Of a stretch of DNA of 64,000 nucleotides, positions 16,319-25,631 are shown one piece after another. The notes under the pieces are model-generated. The model did not search any database. It saw nothing but the letters and a program-made list of their open reading frames with translations, and was not told where the DNA came from. Position 1 is the first letter of the stretch. Every line of letters begins with the position of its first letter. A program made the translations under genes and the position numbers. This DNA is from Myxococcales bacterium (GTDB lineage Bacteria > Myxococcota_A > Polyangia > Polyangiales > Polyangiaceae): the NCBI GenBank assembly GCA_016720545.1, contig JADKKK010000006.1, positions 46,001 to 110,000 on the forward strand. The letters run 5' to 3'.

Positions 16319-19300
16319 CTACACCTCGTAGAGCACGGGCTGGCGGGCGCGTGCGTACTGGGCAATCAGCGCGCGCCCCTCGGGGCCCACCTCCGTGAAG
16401 GCCACGCCGTAGCCCGCGGGCCTGTCGCCGTCTTCGTCTTGCACGAAGGCCACGACGCCGGTCGCCGCGGCCGTGTGGTTGCCGGGGAAGAGCAGCTGCA
16501 GCGCCACCTCGGTGCGGAGCGCTGGCGGCTTCGCGTAGGTGCCCACGAACACGCCGCGCACGATGCCCGAGGCGTCGCACGTGAGGTTCGTGGTGTCTTG
16601 TTTGCGGAGATCGACCTCCACCGGCCGCCGCTCGATCACGCTCCTCCGCTGGAGCATCGCCTCGAGCTCGGCGAGCTTCGCGACGATGGCCTGCGAGGCG
16701 CCCGACTCTGGCCCCGAGACCCGCGCGACCGCGCTCGCCATGGCCTGCCCGAGCTGCACGATGGCCTCGAGCTCCACCACCTGCGGGTGCGGGTTCTCCA
16801 GCGTGACGCGCACGTCCTGCTTGGCGAGCTTGCCGAGCGACTCTCCGAGCCGCGCGAGGGCGTCGGCAAGTGAGGAGTCTCGCGAAGCGTCGCGAGAGCC
16901 CTTCTCGAGGCGCTCCCGCTGCTCGCGCGCCTGCTCGGCGTAGCCGCGATCGGCGGACGCGAGGACCGCCTTGTTCAGCGCGAGGAGCTGCTCTTCGACG
17001 CCACCCACCGAGCCCACCACGCGGGCCACGGGGTCGTCGCCCTCCTTGCCGCCGCGGCGCGCGCGCGCGAAGCCCTCTTTGATCTGCACCCAGCGCGCGC
17101 GCTGCTCGGGGGACATGCGACCGCGGAGCTCCGCGAGCTTCAGGAGGTTCTGCTCGGCGCCCGTCGTGAGGGTCTGCGACTCCGCCGCGTAGTGCTCGTC
17201 GACCGCGCGATCGAGCTCGTCTTCGGTCATGACCGGCGCGAGCTTCTGCGCGATCTTGTTCATGTTTCGATAGCTACCCTGGAGCTTGAAGGGCGGCTCG
17301 GTGCGGTAGGCGTCCTCCTGCGACGCGGCCGAGATGTACGTCTGGTTCACGCGGAGGAGCACGTCCTGCACGCGGGAGAGCAACCGCAGCATCGCGAGGA
17401 TGTCGGCGAGCTCGGCGCCCGAGTAGCCATGCGACAGCTCGGAAGCGGGCAGCTCTTCGCCCTTTGCCATGCGGGCGAGCTTGTACAGGTCGGCAGGATC
17501 GCGGCCCGATAGCGGAGCGAGCACGGGGTGCGAGGTGAGCGCGTTCTCGAGGTAGCTCAGCTTGAAGATTTCCTCCATGCCGCTGCCTCCGAGCACCTCG
17601 CCGAGGTTGTAGGTGTCGGCGCGGTTCGCGAGCATGTCGGGGATGCGGAACCGCGCACCGCTCTCGGTATAGGGGTTCGCGGCCATCACCACGCAGAAGC
17701 GCTTGCCGCGGAAGTCGTAGGTGCGGCTCTTCCCGCGGAACACGCCCTCGACCTTTCGCTGCGCGTCGCACAGCGAGATGAACTTCTCCAAGAACACGGG
17801 CGAGGTGTGCTGCACGTCGTCGACGTACAACATGACGTTGTTGCCCATCTCGAAGCCGAGGTTGATGCGCTCGACCTCTTGCCGCGCCGTGAGGCTCTGG
17901 CACTCTGCCGGGTCGAGCGAGGTGACGTCGTGGCCGAGGGCGGGCCCGTTCACCTTCACGAACACGAGGCCGAGCACGCTCGCCACGTACTCCATGAGCG
18001 TCGTCTTGCCGTAGCCGGGCGGCGACACGAGGAAGAGGAGCCCCATGCGATCGGTGCGCTTCTGGGCGCCGAGCGCGCCGATCTGCTTGGCCAGGTTCGC
18101 CCCGACGAGGGGCAAATACACCTCGCTGATGAGTCGATTGCGCACGAACGACGAGAGCACCTTCGGCACGAGCTCGGCGAGGCGCATGCGCTCGCGCTCG
18201 CGGGCGAGCAGCTCGGTCCGACGCGTGCGAAATACACGAAATCGAGCGGCGGTCACGACCTCGAAGTGACGGAGGCGCACGAGCAGCTCGGCGAGCTCGA
18301 GCGAGAGCGCGCCGTCGCGGATCCGCTCGTGGGTGCCGAGCAGGCCCTTGATCTCGAGCGTGGTCTCGGCCGAGAGCACGTCGCGGTCGAGCGCGCCGTC
18401 GGTGAGCAGGATGGCGGCGATCTCCGGAGCGAAGGGCGCGAGCGGCGGCGCGGCCACGCCGAGGCTCGCCGCGTAGTGGAGCGCGAGCTCCGCGCGCTCT
18501 CGCGGGCGCCCGGCGAGGATCCTGAGCTCGTCGGCGAGGGCGCGGGTTTGGCCGGCGTCGTCGAGCTTTCGTCGCAGGAGCTTGTGCCCCTCGTCCGACG
18601 CGCGCGCCACAGGGAACCGCGGGATGTGGGCCCCGAGGGTCTCGACCACCACGTCCGCGGCGTCCTCGGCCTCCGAGGGTCCTGGCGTGAGACCCACCCC
18701 CTCGGCGTACGTGCGAATGCGCGGCCCGAGCTCGCTCTTCAGCGCCGAGACGCCCCGCGGATCGCCGAGCACCGTGGCGAGGCGCGCGACGCTCGCCGCG
18801 CGCCGCGTGAGCACGGTCCGCTCCTCGGTCGTCAGCTCCGCGGTGAACATGAGCGCCAGCGCCCGAGCGCGCGCGGTGAACCTGAGCGGGCCCGCCGCCT
18901 CGAACGAGGGCAGAAGCTGCGAGAGGATCTGCGCGGCGTCGACGTCGTGGACGCCGCGCTCGTAGCCTTCGTCGAGCCGGCTCGCGGCGATCTCCGAGAC
19001 GACCGCGAGCAGGCGGCCCTCTCGCGCGGCCTCGCGCAGCTTGCCGAGGCTCTGCCCCTCGCGGCCCTCGATGGCGTCGTCGAGCACGCGGAACGCGAGG
19101 TACTCGCCGCGGTACACGGAGGAGGACTCCGACGCGAGCGACTGGTCCCACACCTCGCGGAGCTCGTCGAGCTCGGGCGCGTTGAGCGTGTCGTAGAAAT
19201 CGGTCCCCGTGAGGTGGAGGGCGAGGCCCCCTTCCCTGGGCACGACCACGAGATCTACGGCGCTCTTGGTGACCGAGAAGGTGAAGCCGCCCAGGCGAAC

Positions 19301-21910
19301 GCCCTCCCCGTCGGAGAGCTCGCGCTTGTCGCGGAGCTTCCGCACCGCGTCTTGCTTGGCCACCTTCAGCGCCGTGCCGAGCTCGTCGGCGCGCACGTTC
19401 TCGCCCAGCGCGGCGAGCTTGTCGGCCGCCTCGGCGACCTTGTGCACCATCGGATCGCTGGCGAAGTAGGCGAGCAGCTCCTCTTCGGTGGCGAACGTGG
19501 CGGCCTTTCGCGCGATGCCCTGGAGCATGCGCTCGCCCGCCGCGCCCGTGGCGCTCGCGCGCTTGTGCCGCTCGTCCGAGAGGGTCTGCCGACGCGAGCT
19601 GAAGGTCTCGGCCACCTCGTCGCGCTTCGACTCGATCTCGACGGCGAACTCGTCGAGCTCACCGAAGCGGCCGGCCAGCTCTTCGAGCCGCATGAGGAGC
19701 TTCCCGAGCTCCGCGTCGCACTGCTCCGGCGTCGTGCACGCGCCCACGGCGGCGCCCACGGCCTGCGCGAAGACCCCGAGCTGCACCGCGAGCTCGGCCC
19801 GACCCTCGCGCCCGTAGAGCTCCTTCTTCTTCGCGTCGAAGGAGGCGCGCACCCGGTTCTGCACGGCCAGCGCGCGCGAGAGCTGCTCGAGCACCCGCGT
19901 GCGCACGGTGGGGTCGTCGACGTCGAGGGCCGACACGGTCTCGCCGAGCAAGAGCAGCTCCGAGTGCAGCGTGTCGAGGCGCTCCTTGTGCGGGGCGAGG
20001 CCCACGCCCCGGTCCGTTTTTTCGACGCTGACGCCGAGCTGCTCGAGCCCAGCGAGCACGGGGCCCCACGCCTTCTCCGACTCGAAGAAGGTGACACACG
20101 CCGAGCGCACCTCGGCGAAGCGGGCGTCGACCCCGCCCTCGAGCGCGGCCACCGCGGCGAGGTCGATGGTGCGCAGCTCGCGGAGCACCGAGAGCCGACC
20201 GCGCTGGGTGCGGAGCGCCGAGAGGGCGCCAAGGAAGCTGTCGGCCGACGGCGTGTCCTCGGGCCGGTGCACGCGCAGCAGCTCGGCCTGCGCAGTCTTC
20301 GCGTCAGCGAGGGCCTTCTCGGCCTCCGCGCGGTAGGCCTCGACCTTGTCGAACTCCTGGAGGATCGCGTCGGCGCTCTTGCGGACGTCCTTCAGCGCGC
20401 TCTTCAGGTCGAACGCCTCTTCGTGGCCAATCCAGTAGTGGTCGTCGAGGGCGCGCGCCACGCAGCCGGCCAGCTCCTCGAAGGTGCGTCGCGTGGGCTC
20501 CTCGGCGAGCGCGAGCCGGCGCACGGCGAACGCGTCGCTGACGCCTCTCACGAGCGCGGGGTTGCCCACCTTCGCGAGGTAGGAGCTCGCCGTGGCCTTC
20601 TGGCCGTGGCGCTCGGCCTCGTCGGGGGTCATGAACGGCGTGCGCCAGAGCTGGAACGGGTGCACGCGGGTCGCCTCCGACCCTATCGCGGCGCGGAATA
20701 CCGCCATGGTCCCGTCAGAGAACAGGCTGTACCCGTGGCACCGCACCGGCGCGCCGAGGTCCTTCGAGATGACGTTGTAGGGTAGGGCCAGGTAGAGGCC
20801 CTCGTCCTCCCGGTAGAAAATGTAGAGCACATCTTCCCCGTTGGGCGCCCGCACCGAGCCCTCGTAGCGCATGCCCGCCGTGTCGGGGTCGACCACCCGC
20901 GCGCCCGCGGTGGCGACGTAGTGTCCACCGGGGAAGAGAATGCCCTGGTCCTCGGGCAAGAGCAGGCACGCGCGCCCGATGGCGTCGATGCGCGCCACCG
21001 ACTTATTCAGTGTATTATACACCAAATGGCGCGCACTCCCCTCGCGGTACGGGAGCACCTTGAGGAGGATGAGCGAGCCCAGCTTCGCGTAAGAAATCTC
21101 AGCGTCGTCCAGGGTCTGGTTCGGGTCGGTCACCGGCTCGCGCCACACGCCCCGGCCGTCCTTGGTGTTGTTCTCGACCTTGATGGTGAGATCCCCGCCC
21201 ACGGTCTCGACGAACACCTCGTCGAGCACGTTCACGTGGGGGTGCGCGCCCATCACCTGGTGCTCGCGACCGGTGCGCGTCCAGGCAAACGCGAAGCTCG
21301 GCGGAGGCACCACGTCCTCCTCGCCGCGCGCGTCGATGTACGTCACGCGGCCTCGGCCGTCGATCCCGAAGCGGAGCACGCGCACGTCGGAGAGGCGCTC
21401 GCCGATCTGCAGGACGACGCAGAGGCGCTTGTCGGTCTTGGTGAGCTTCAGGACACGCGCTTCCTTCGCGTACCGGAAGGCGTTCGAGAAGTCGCTCACG
21501 AACGCGGGATCGGCGAGGAACGTGCCCTCGAGCGGCACGGGCTCGAGCCCCTCACCGGCGTCGGCTCCCTCGCTCCCGCGGTCGAGCTTGTAGAGCGAGA
21601 AGACGTCGGCGACCGACGGCTGGCTCTTCATGCCGAGCACGACGTTGAAGGCGAACAGCAGCATGTCTCCGACGGAGACCATGTCGCGCGGCTGGGCGGC
21701 GTTCTCGGTGCGTACGCGCGTCGACTGCTGAAGCTCGAGCTCGGACGATCCGAACAGCGCCTTGCGCGCCGCGTTCAACCGCTCCGCGCGCGCGCTGAGC
21801 TCCTCCACGTGCCCCACGAGCCGCTGCCGCACGACCTCGTAGCTGCCCGCGTCGAGCTCGCCCGTGCCTGGCTCACCAGCCGGCGCGCCACCCTTGTTGT
21901 TGTCCGCCAT
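16319..21910 (-). CDS. giant AAA ATPase (DUF3686, 'DNA repair ATPase' type) with C-terminal PilZ domain
   Basis: The protein has 1863 residues. The first 700 contain an N-terminal helical region and a beta-rich module matching the DUF3686 'DNA repair ATPase' family. A large helical central part precedes a AAA domain with Walker A SPPGYGKTT near 1293-1301 and Walker B NVMLYVDDVQH near 1357, plus sensor-like FCVVMAANPYTESG. The last 100 residues (RRPVEVDLRKQDTTNL onward, TGVVAFVQDEDG) form a PilZ-like domain. The family name is historical, since a repair role is unproven. Homologues recur beside flotillin genes, as here: the SPFH gene lies 176 bp upstream. I infer a large membrane-associated remodelling ATPase that could respond to c-di-GMP, although the RxxxR of true c-di-GMP binders is only partly seen. 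Confidence 0.75.
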   Translation of the reverse strand: MADNNKGGAPAGEPGTGELDAGSYEVVRQRLVGHVEELSARAERLNAARKALFGSSELELQQSTRVRTENAAQPRDMVSVGDMLLFAFNVVLGMKSQPSVADVFSLYKLDRGSEGADAGEGLEPVPLEGTFLADPAFVSDFSNAFRYAKEARVLKLTKTDKRLCVVLQIGERLSDVRVLRFGIDGRGRVTYIDARGEEDVVPPPSFAFAWTRTGREHQVMGAHPHVNVLDEVFVETVGGDLTIKVENNTKDGRGVWREPVTDPNQTLDDAEISYAKLGSLILLKVLPYREGSARHLVYNTLNKSVARIDAIGRACLLLPEDQGILFPGGHYVATAGARVVDPDTAGMRYEGSVRAPNGEDVLYIFYREDEGLYLALPYNVISKDLGAPVRCHGYSLFSDGTMAVFRAAIGSEATRVHPFQLWRTPFMTPDEAERHGQKATASSYLAKVGNPALVRGVSDAFAVRRLALAEEPTRRTFEELAGCVARALDDHYWIGHEEAFDLKSALKDVRKSADAILQEFDKVEAYRAEAEKALADAKTAQAELLRVHRPEDTPSADSFLGALSALRTQRGRLSVLRELRTIDLAAVAALEGGVDARFAEVRSACVTFFESEKAWGPVLAGLEQLGVSVEKTDRGVGLAPHKERLDTLHSELLLLGETVSALDVDDPTVRTRVLEQLSRALAVQNRVRASFDAKKKELYGREGRAELAVQLGVFAQAVGAAVGACTTPEQCDAELGKLLMRLEELAGRFGELDEFAVEIESKRDEVAETFSSRRQTLSDERHKRASATGAAGERMLQGIARKAATFATEEELLAYFASDPMVHKVAEAADKLAALGENVRADELGTALKVAKQDAVRKLRDKRELSDGEGVRLGGFTFSVTKSAVDLVVVPREGGLALHLTGTDFYDTLNAPELDELREVWDQSLASESSSVYRGEYLAFRVLDDAIEGREGQSLGKLREAAREGRLLAVVSEIAASRLDEGYERGVHDVDAAQILSQLLPSFEAAGPLRFTARARALALMFTAELTTEERTVLTRRAASVARLATVLGDPRGVSALKSELGPRIRTYAEGVGLTPGPSEAEDAADVVVETLGAHIPRFPVARASDEGHKLLRRKLDDAGQTRALADELRILAGRPRERAELALHYAASLGVAAPPLAPFAPEIAAILLTDGALDRDVLSAETTLEIKGLLGTHERIRDGALSLELAELLVRLRHFEVVTAARFRVFRTRRTELLARERERMRLAELVPKVLSSFVRNRLISEVYLPLVGANLAKQIGALGAQKRTDRMGLLFLVSPPGYGKTTLMEYVASVLGLVFVKVNGPALGHDVTSLDPAECQSLTARQEVERINLGFEMGNNVMLYVDDVQHTSPVFLEKFISLCDAQRKVEGVFRGKSRTYDFRGKRFCVVMAANPYTESGARFRIPDMLANRADTYNLGEVLGGSGMEEIFKLSYLENALTSHPVLAPLSGRDPADLYKLARMAKGEELPASELSHGYSGAELADILAMLRLLSRVQDVLLRVNQTYISAASQEDAYRTEPPFKLQGSYRNMNKIAQKLAPVMTEDELDRAVDEHYAAESQTLTTGAEQNLLKLAELRGRMSPEQRARWVQIKEGFARARRGGKEGDDPVARVVGSVGGVEEQLLALNKAVLASADRGYAEQAREQRERLEKGSRDASRDSSLADALARLGESLGKLAKQDVRVTLENPHPQVVELEAIVQLGQAMASAVARVSGPESGASQAIVAKLAELEAMLQRRSVIERRPVEVDLRKQDTTNLTCDASGIVRGVFVGTYAKPPALRTEVALQLLFPGNHTAAATGVVAFVQDEDGDRPAGYGVAFTEVGPEGRALIAQYARARQPVLYEV

Positions 21911-22004
21911 GGTGACCTAGGTGGCTGTTGTTCTTCGTAGAGAAACCCAATCCGAATCGAGCGGAGCTCGCCGCGGAGAGGGAGGGGCCCCGAAAACCCA
22001 CGCA

Positions 22005-22036
22005 TTTTTTTGGGGGGGGGAGAGGCGCGAGCCTCT
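22005..22036. other. homopolymer tracts and hairpin upstream of the ATPase gene
   Basis: T7 (22005-22011) is directly followed by G9 (22012-22020) and by AGAGGCGCGAGCCTCT, a perfect 6-bp stem. It lies about 95-125 bp before the ATPase start codon, in the leader or promoter region. Runs of nine G are slippage-prone. Confidence 0.5.
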
Positions 22037-22060
22037 CCCTGATGACCAGGAACGACGGAG

Positions 22061-22083
22061 CCTTGTGTTTGAAAAACACCAGG
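22061..22083. terminator. stem-loop just after the SPFH gene
   Basis: CCTTGTGTTT and AAACACCAGG pair around GAA, a 10-bp stem with one mismatch. It begins 4 bp past the SPFH stop. No T-tract follows on the minus strand, so it may be an attenuator or RNA-stability element between the flotillin and ATPase genes. Confidence 0.45.
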
Positions 22084-22086
22084 CTC

Positions 22087-24090
22087 CTAGGCGCCCGCCT
22101 GGGGGTCCTTCTTCACCATGCCGAGCAGTGCCTTCTTCGCGTCCTTGTCGCCGCGCGAGAAGCGCTCGATGAGGCCGGCGAGCTCCGGGTCGAGCGAGGC
22201 GTCGCCCGTGAAGTCTCGGGCTACCGCGCGGAGCGTGGGGCTCTCCGCGAGAGCTCCCTCGATCGACTGGCCCACGCCGATGGCCTTCACGTAGCGATCG
22301 AAGAACGCGCCGTCGCCACCGACGATGTTGAACTTGGCGTTCGCGAGCGACCGGCCGAGCACGTCGGCCTGCGCGAGCGCCTGCTCCTTGCGCGCCTTGA
22401 TGCCCTCGAGCTGCACGGTGCGGTCGCGCTCGAGGGTGAGGCGGAACTCCTCGTGCTCGCGCGAGCTCGCGTCGAGCACGCGCATCGCGTCGGCCTTCTC
22501 GCGGATGCCGGTGGCTTCGGCCGTCATGCGCTCGCGCACCACGGCGGCCTCGGCCAACCCTTGGCGCTGGAAGACCTCGGCCTCGGCGGAGCGCACCGCC
22601 ACCTTCGCCAGGCCCTGCTTCTCGTCGCCCTGCGCGGACGCGTTCATCTTCTCGAGGGTCACGCGGGCCTCCACGAGCCCCTGCTTCTCCATCGCGACGG
22701 CGTCGGCCTCGCGGACCCGCGCCTGGGCGAGCCCCTTCGCGGCCTCCTCGGCCTGCACGCCCTCGGCCATGCGGATCTTGGCGCGCGCCACCTTGTCGGC
22801 GGTCTCGAGATCAGCGTCGGCCACGAGCATGCGCTCCCGCGCCTTGTGCTTCGCGGCTTCTTCCTGGGCCTCCGCGGCCTTCACCAGCTTCACCAGGGTC
22901 TCCTGGGCCTGCGCCTCCGCGGCGAGCCGGACCACTTCCTTCTCGCGGGTCGCCTGCGACGTCGTGCGGAGGTCCTTGATGAGCTCCTCCTCCACCGCCA
23001 CCGTCTTGTCGACGGCGATGCGCGTGCGCACCACGTCGGCGATCTCTTTCTTCTGCATCTCGAGGTCCCGATCGCGGGCGAGCACGGCGATCTGCACCTC
23101 GCGCTCGCGCCCCACGGCCTCGAGCTGGCGGGCCTTCTCCACGCGCTCGGTCTCGATCCCGATCTCGCGCTCGCGGTTCTTCTGGGCGACGGCCACGCCG
23201 CGGGCCTTCACCTCGCCCGCGACCGCGACCTCCTCCTCGGTCTTCTGGCGGAGCAGCTGCGTCTTCTTGTGCTCCTCGAGGGCGAGCCGCGCTGCCTCGT
23301 TCTCCTCGCGGGTCTTCGCGACCGAGATTTCGCGGTCCTTCTTGGCCTCCGCCTCGGCCTTGCGCTGCTCGAACCGGAACATCGCCTCGTCGGCGTTCAG
23401 GTTCTGGCTGCCCATGTCCATGCGCTCCTTCTGGCGGAGCTCGTTCGTTTGCACGTTGCGCTCCACGGTGAGCGCGGTGATCTTCCGAATACCCTCGGAG
23501 TCCATGATATTGTCGCGGTCGAGCGCCTCCAGGGGAGTCTGCTCCAGGTAGTCGATGGCTGCGTCGTCCAGGATGAAGCCGTTCAGATCTTTGCCAATCA
23601 CCTTGATGATCGCGTCTTTGAACTCGTCGCGCTTCGTGTAGAGCTGCTCGAAATCGAAGTGTTTGCCGACGGTCTTCAGCGCCTCGGAGAACTTGGCGTT
23701 GAAGAGCTCATTGAGAGTGCGGCCGTCGCTCGCGCGCACGCAGCCTATCGACTGGGCGACCTTCAGCACGTCCTCGGCGGTCTTGTTCACCCGTACGAAG
23801 AAGGTGACGTTGATGTCGGCGCGAATGTTGTCGTTGCAGATCAGCCCCTCCTTCCCGCGGCGATCGATCTGGATGGTCTTCACCGAGAGGTCCATCGTCT
23901 CGGCGCGGTTCACCACCGGCAGCACGAGCTTCCCGGTGAAGGTCACCGAGGGCTCGGCGCGCGAGGTGTTGATGATGAGCGCCTTGCCCTGCTCCACCTG
24001 GCGATAGAAGCGCGCGAACAGCGCGCCCACGCCGAACAGGATGATGATGCCCGCCCCAAACAGCGCCAAAAAGGGAATGAATTCCTGCAT
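22087..24090 (-). CDS. flotillin-like SPFH/band-7 membrane protein (YqiK type)
   Basis: The protein has 667 residues from ATG 24090; the open frame above it is not conserved. Residues 5-27 are a membrane anchor (FLALFGAGIIILFGVGALF). An SPFH domain follows to about 220 (QGKALIINTSRAEPSVTFTG, then DLNGFILDDAAIDYLEQTPL). The remaining 400 residues are a highly charged, repetitive coiled coil (READ-, VEKA- and AEAE-type heptads) ending in a short globular tail. Flotillins of this type oligomerise on the inner membrane and mark ordered lipid domains. The NfeD/YqiJ-like gene precedes it, the standard pairing. A 141-bp gap with two strong palindromes separates the two. Confidence 0.85.
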   Translation of the reverse strand: MQEFIPFLALFGAGIIILFGVGALFARFYRQVEQGKALIINTSRAEPSVTFTGKLVLPVVNRAETMDLSVKTIQIDRRGKEGLICNDNIRADINVTFFVRVNKTAEDVLKVAQSIGCVRASDGRTLNELFNAKFSEALKTVGKHFDFEQLYTKRDEFKDAIIKVIGKDLNGFILDDAAIDYLEQTPLEALDRDNIMDSEGIRKITALTVERNVQTNELRQKERMDMGSQNLNADEAMFRFEQRKAEAEAKKDREISVAKTREENEAARLALEEHKKTQLLRQKTEEEVAVAGEVKARGVAVAQKNREREIGIETERVEKARQLEAVGREREVQIAVLARDRDLEMQKKEIADVVRTRIAVDKTVAVEEELIKDLRTTSQATREKEVVRLAAEAQAQETLVKLVKAAEAQEEAAKHKARERMLVADADLETADKVARAKIRMAEGVQAEEAAKGLAQARVREADAVAMEKQGLVEARVTLEKMNASAQGDEKQGLAKVAVRSAEAEVFQRQGLAEAAVVRERMTAEATGIREKADAMRVLDASSREHEEFRLTLERDRTVQLEGIKARKEQALAQADVLGRSLANAKFNIVGGDGAFFDRYVKAIGVGQSIEGALAESPTLRAVARDFTGDASLDPELAGLIERFSRGDKDAKKALLGMVKKDPQAGA

Positions 24091-24132
24091 ATCTCGCGAC
24101 CGTCCCCTTCGATTGTCTGCCACGCAGACCGA

Positions 24133-24188
24133 CGCCCCGCGCGGGGCGCCGAGCGGCCTCTCGAGGTCCGTGCGACGCACGGACCTCG
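24133..24188. other. two strong palindromes between the NfeD-like and SPFH genes
   Basis: A 16-bp perfect palindrome (CGCCCCGCGCGGGGCG, 24133-24148) is followed by a 27-bp perfect palindrome with a single central base (24162-24188, arms CGAGGTCCGTGCG). They could form stable hairpins in the operon mRNA or act as operators. No T-run follows. Confidence 0.6.
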
Positions 24189-24231
24189 TGGCCGGTGGCA
24201 ATCGTGGCATGTGCGCCACGGCGCGGAAAAG

Positions 24232-25032
24232 TTATCCGCGTTTCTTACGGCCCATCGCCTCGTCCATCGACTCGACGATGTACTCCTCGCGCTCGTCGTC
24301 CCACCCCACGATGAGCCCCTCGTCGCCGCGGCGGAGCGCGCCGCCCTCGACGCGCACCCGCAGCACGAGGTCGGCGCCCGTGTCCTTCACCACCGCCTCG
24401 CCGAAGGTCTCGGTAGCCTCGCCCGTGCGGATCGTGCACGTCTTGCCGATGAGGTCGCGCGCCGACTTCGCGTGCTTCGTGGCGAGCAGCGGCGCGAGCG
24501 GCCGCGCGGCGAGCTTGGCGAGCGGCAGCGCCATCGCGGGGGCGGCGACGAAGGTGAGCAGGCAGCGCACGAGCAGGCTCGGATCGTGGCCGGCGCGCCC
24601 GAGCGCCCAGAGCGCGACGAAGCTGGTCGCCCACGCGAAGAACGAGATGAGTGTAAATTGCACGGTCACGGGCACGTCGCGCATTCGGAACGCCGCCAGC
24701 AGCGCGTGCGGGCCGGCGCCCTGGGCCTCGGCGTGGGCCGCGTCTACGTCGAGGTCGCCGTCCACGTCGAGATCGCCGTCCACGTCGGCGTGGAGGTCGA
24801 TCTCGGGCCCGCCGCCGCCTGCCGCCCCCTCGAGCGCGCCCTTGATGGCCCCGGTCGCGCCGTCACCGACGCCCTCGCCGAGCCCCTCGCCCAGCCCCTC
24901 GGCGCCGCCGTCCACGCCCTCGCCGAGGTGGACGAGGCCGCTCATCACGAACAGCCAATACACGAGCGAGATCGCCACGAGCACAGTCCACACGACGACC
25001 GGGAAGGCGAAGAGCGGCCCGAGCGCGCTCAC
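24232..25032 (-). CDS. NfeD/YqiJ-like membrane protein with OB-fold-type tail
   Basis: The protein has 266 residues. The start is GTG 25032, overlapping the upstream stop as GTGA. TM segments are visible at about 7-30 (FPVVVWTVLVAISLVYWLFV) and in the middle (VQFTLISFFAWATSFVALWA, then LLTFVAAPAMALPLAKLAA). Between them lies a Gly/Glu then Asp-rich segment with DVDGDLDVDGDLDVD, possibly cation-binding. The C-terminal 70 residues (GKTCTIRTGEATETFGEAVV, DEGLIVGWDDEREEYIVESM) fit the beta-barrel domain of YqiJ/NfeD proteins, which partner flotillins. Context and fold agree, so it is the membrane partner of the SPFH protein. Confidence 0.75.
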   Translation of the reverse strand: MSALGPLFAFPVVVWTVLVAISLVYWLFVMSGLVHLGEGVDGGAEGLGEGLGEGVGDGATGAIKGALEGAAGGGGPEIDLHADVDGDLDVDGDLDVDAAHAEAQGAGPHALLAAFRMRDVPVTVQFTLISFFAWATSFVALWALGRAGHDPSLLVRCLLTFVAAPAMALPLAKLAARPLAPLLATKHAKSARDLIGKTCTIRTGEATETFGEAVVKDTGADLVLRVRVEGGALRRGDEGLIVGWDDEREEYIVESMDEAMGRKKRG

Positions 25033-25475
25033 GCCGGCTCGCGCGGAGGCGGGGCCCCCGCCTCGAGGAGCCCGGCGATGCGGTCGAGACGCTCGAGGAG
25101 GGCGGCGTGTTTGCGCTCGGCCGCCGTCTCGGCAGAGCGTCGCTCCTCCGCGGTGGGGTCGAGCGCCCGCGCGGCGAGGGCGGGCCCGAACGTCATGAGC
25201 AAGCTGCCTATTTGCTTGCCTCGCTCGGTCATCGCGAAGATGTCGCAGTACCCCACCGACAGGTTGGTGGAGACGTAGACGAGCGCGTCGTTCAGGGTGC
25301 GCACCTTCGGGTTGTGGCCGTGCTCGGCCTTGAAGAAGAGCTGCGCCCCCACGAGCACGGTCCACACGATGGCCTCGGCCGGGTCTTCGTTGGTCGAGGC
25401 GCGGAGCAGATCGGCGGCCTCGCCGAGGAGGTCGGGCCCGAGGACGCCGAGCAGGAGGGAGGACGCGCCGTTCAC
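25029..25475 (-). CDS. small two-TM K+-channel-like protein with altered filter
   Basis: The protein has 148 residues from GTG 25475, which has TACCGT seven bases upstream. Residues 33-50 form a first membrane helix. LNDALVYVSTNLSVGYCD (61-78) resembles the pore helix and filter of two-TM potassium channels (TTVGYGD), and IFAMTERGKQIGSLLMTFGPAL resembles the inner helix start. The filter reads VGYCD rather than VGYGD, and the N-terminal helix contains charged residues. The C-terminal 45 residues are a charged helix. It heads the NfeD-flotillin operon with a 4-bp GTGA overlap. Channel activity is an inference from motif similarity. Confidence 0.55.
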   Translation of the reverse strand: MNGASSLLLGVLGPDLLGEAADLLRASTNEDPAEAIVWTVLVGAQLFFKAEHGHNPKVRTLNDALVYVSTNLSVGYCDIFAMTERGKQIGSLLMTFGPALAARALDPTAEERRSAETAAERKHAALLERLDRIAGLLEAGAPPPREPA

Positions 25476-25482
25476 AGGGTCG

Positions 25483-25488
25483 ACGGTA
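25483..25488 (-). promoter_or_regulatory. -10-like box of the channel-NfeD-flotillin operon
   Basis: TACCGT on the minus strand lies seven bases before the GTG start at 25475. It fits the TA-nnn-T pattern seen before many genes here and would give an almost leaderless transcript. Confidence 0.35.
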
Positions 25489-25631
25489 CCTCGCGCGCTC
25501 CGCGGAAGTCCAATCTGCGGCGGACTGAAGACGACGCAAGAGCGCGCGACGGGGCGCGGCGAGCCTTGACACGCCCACGCGGGGGAGGTGTCGTGTCTCG
25601 CCCCCAGGTGGGGAGCGGAGGAACACCGAAT

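Noticed and set aside
24139..24219. N-terminal extension of the flotillin gene to 24219
   Set aside because: It would put 43 basic residues before the membrane anchor and run through the 27-bp palindrome; ATG 24090 fits the family.
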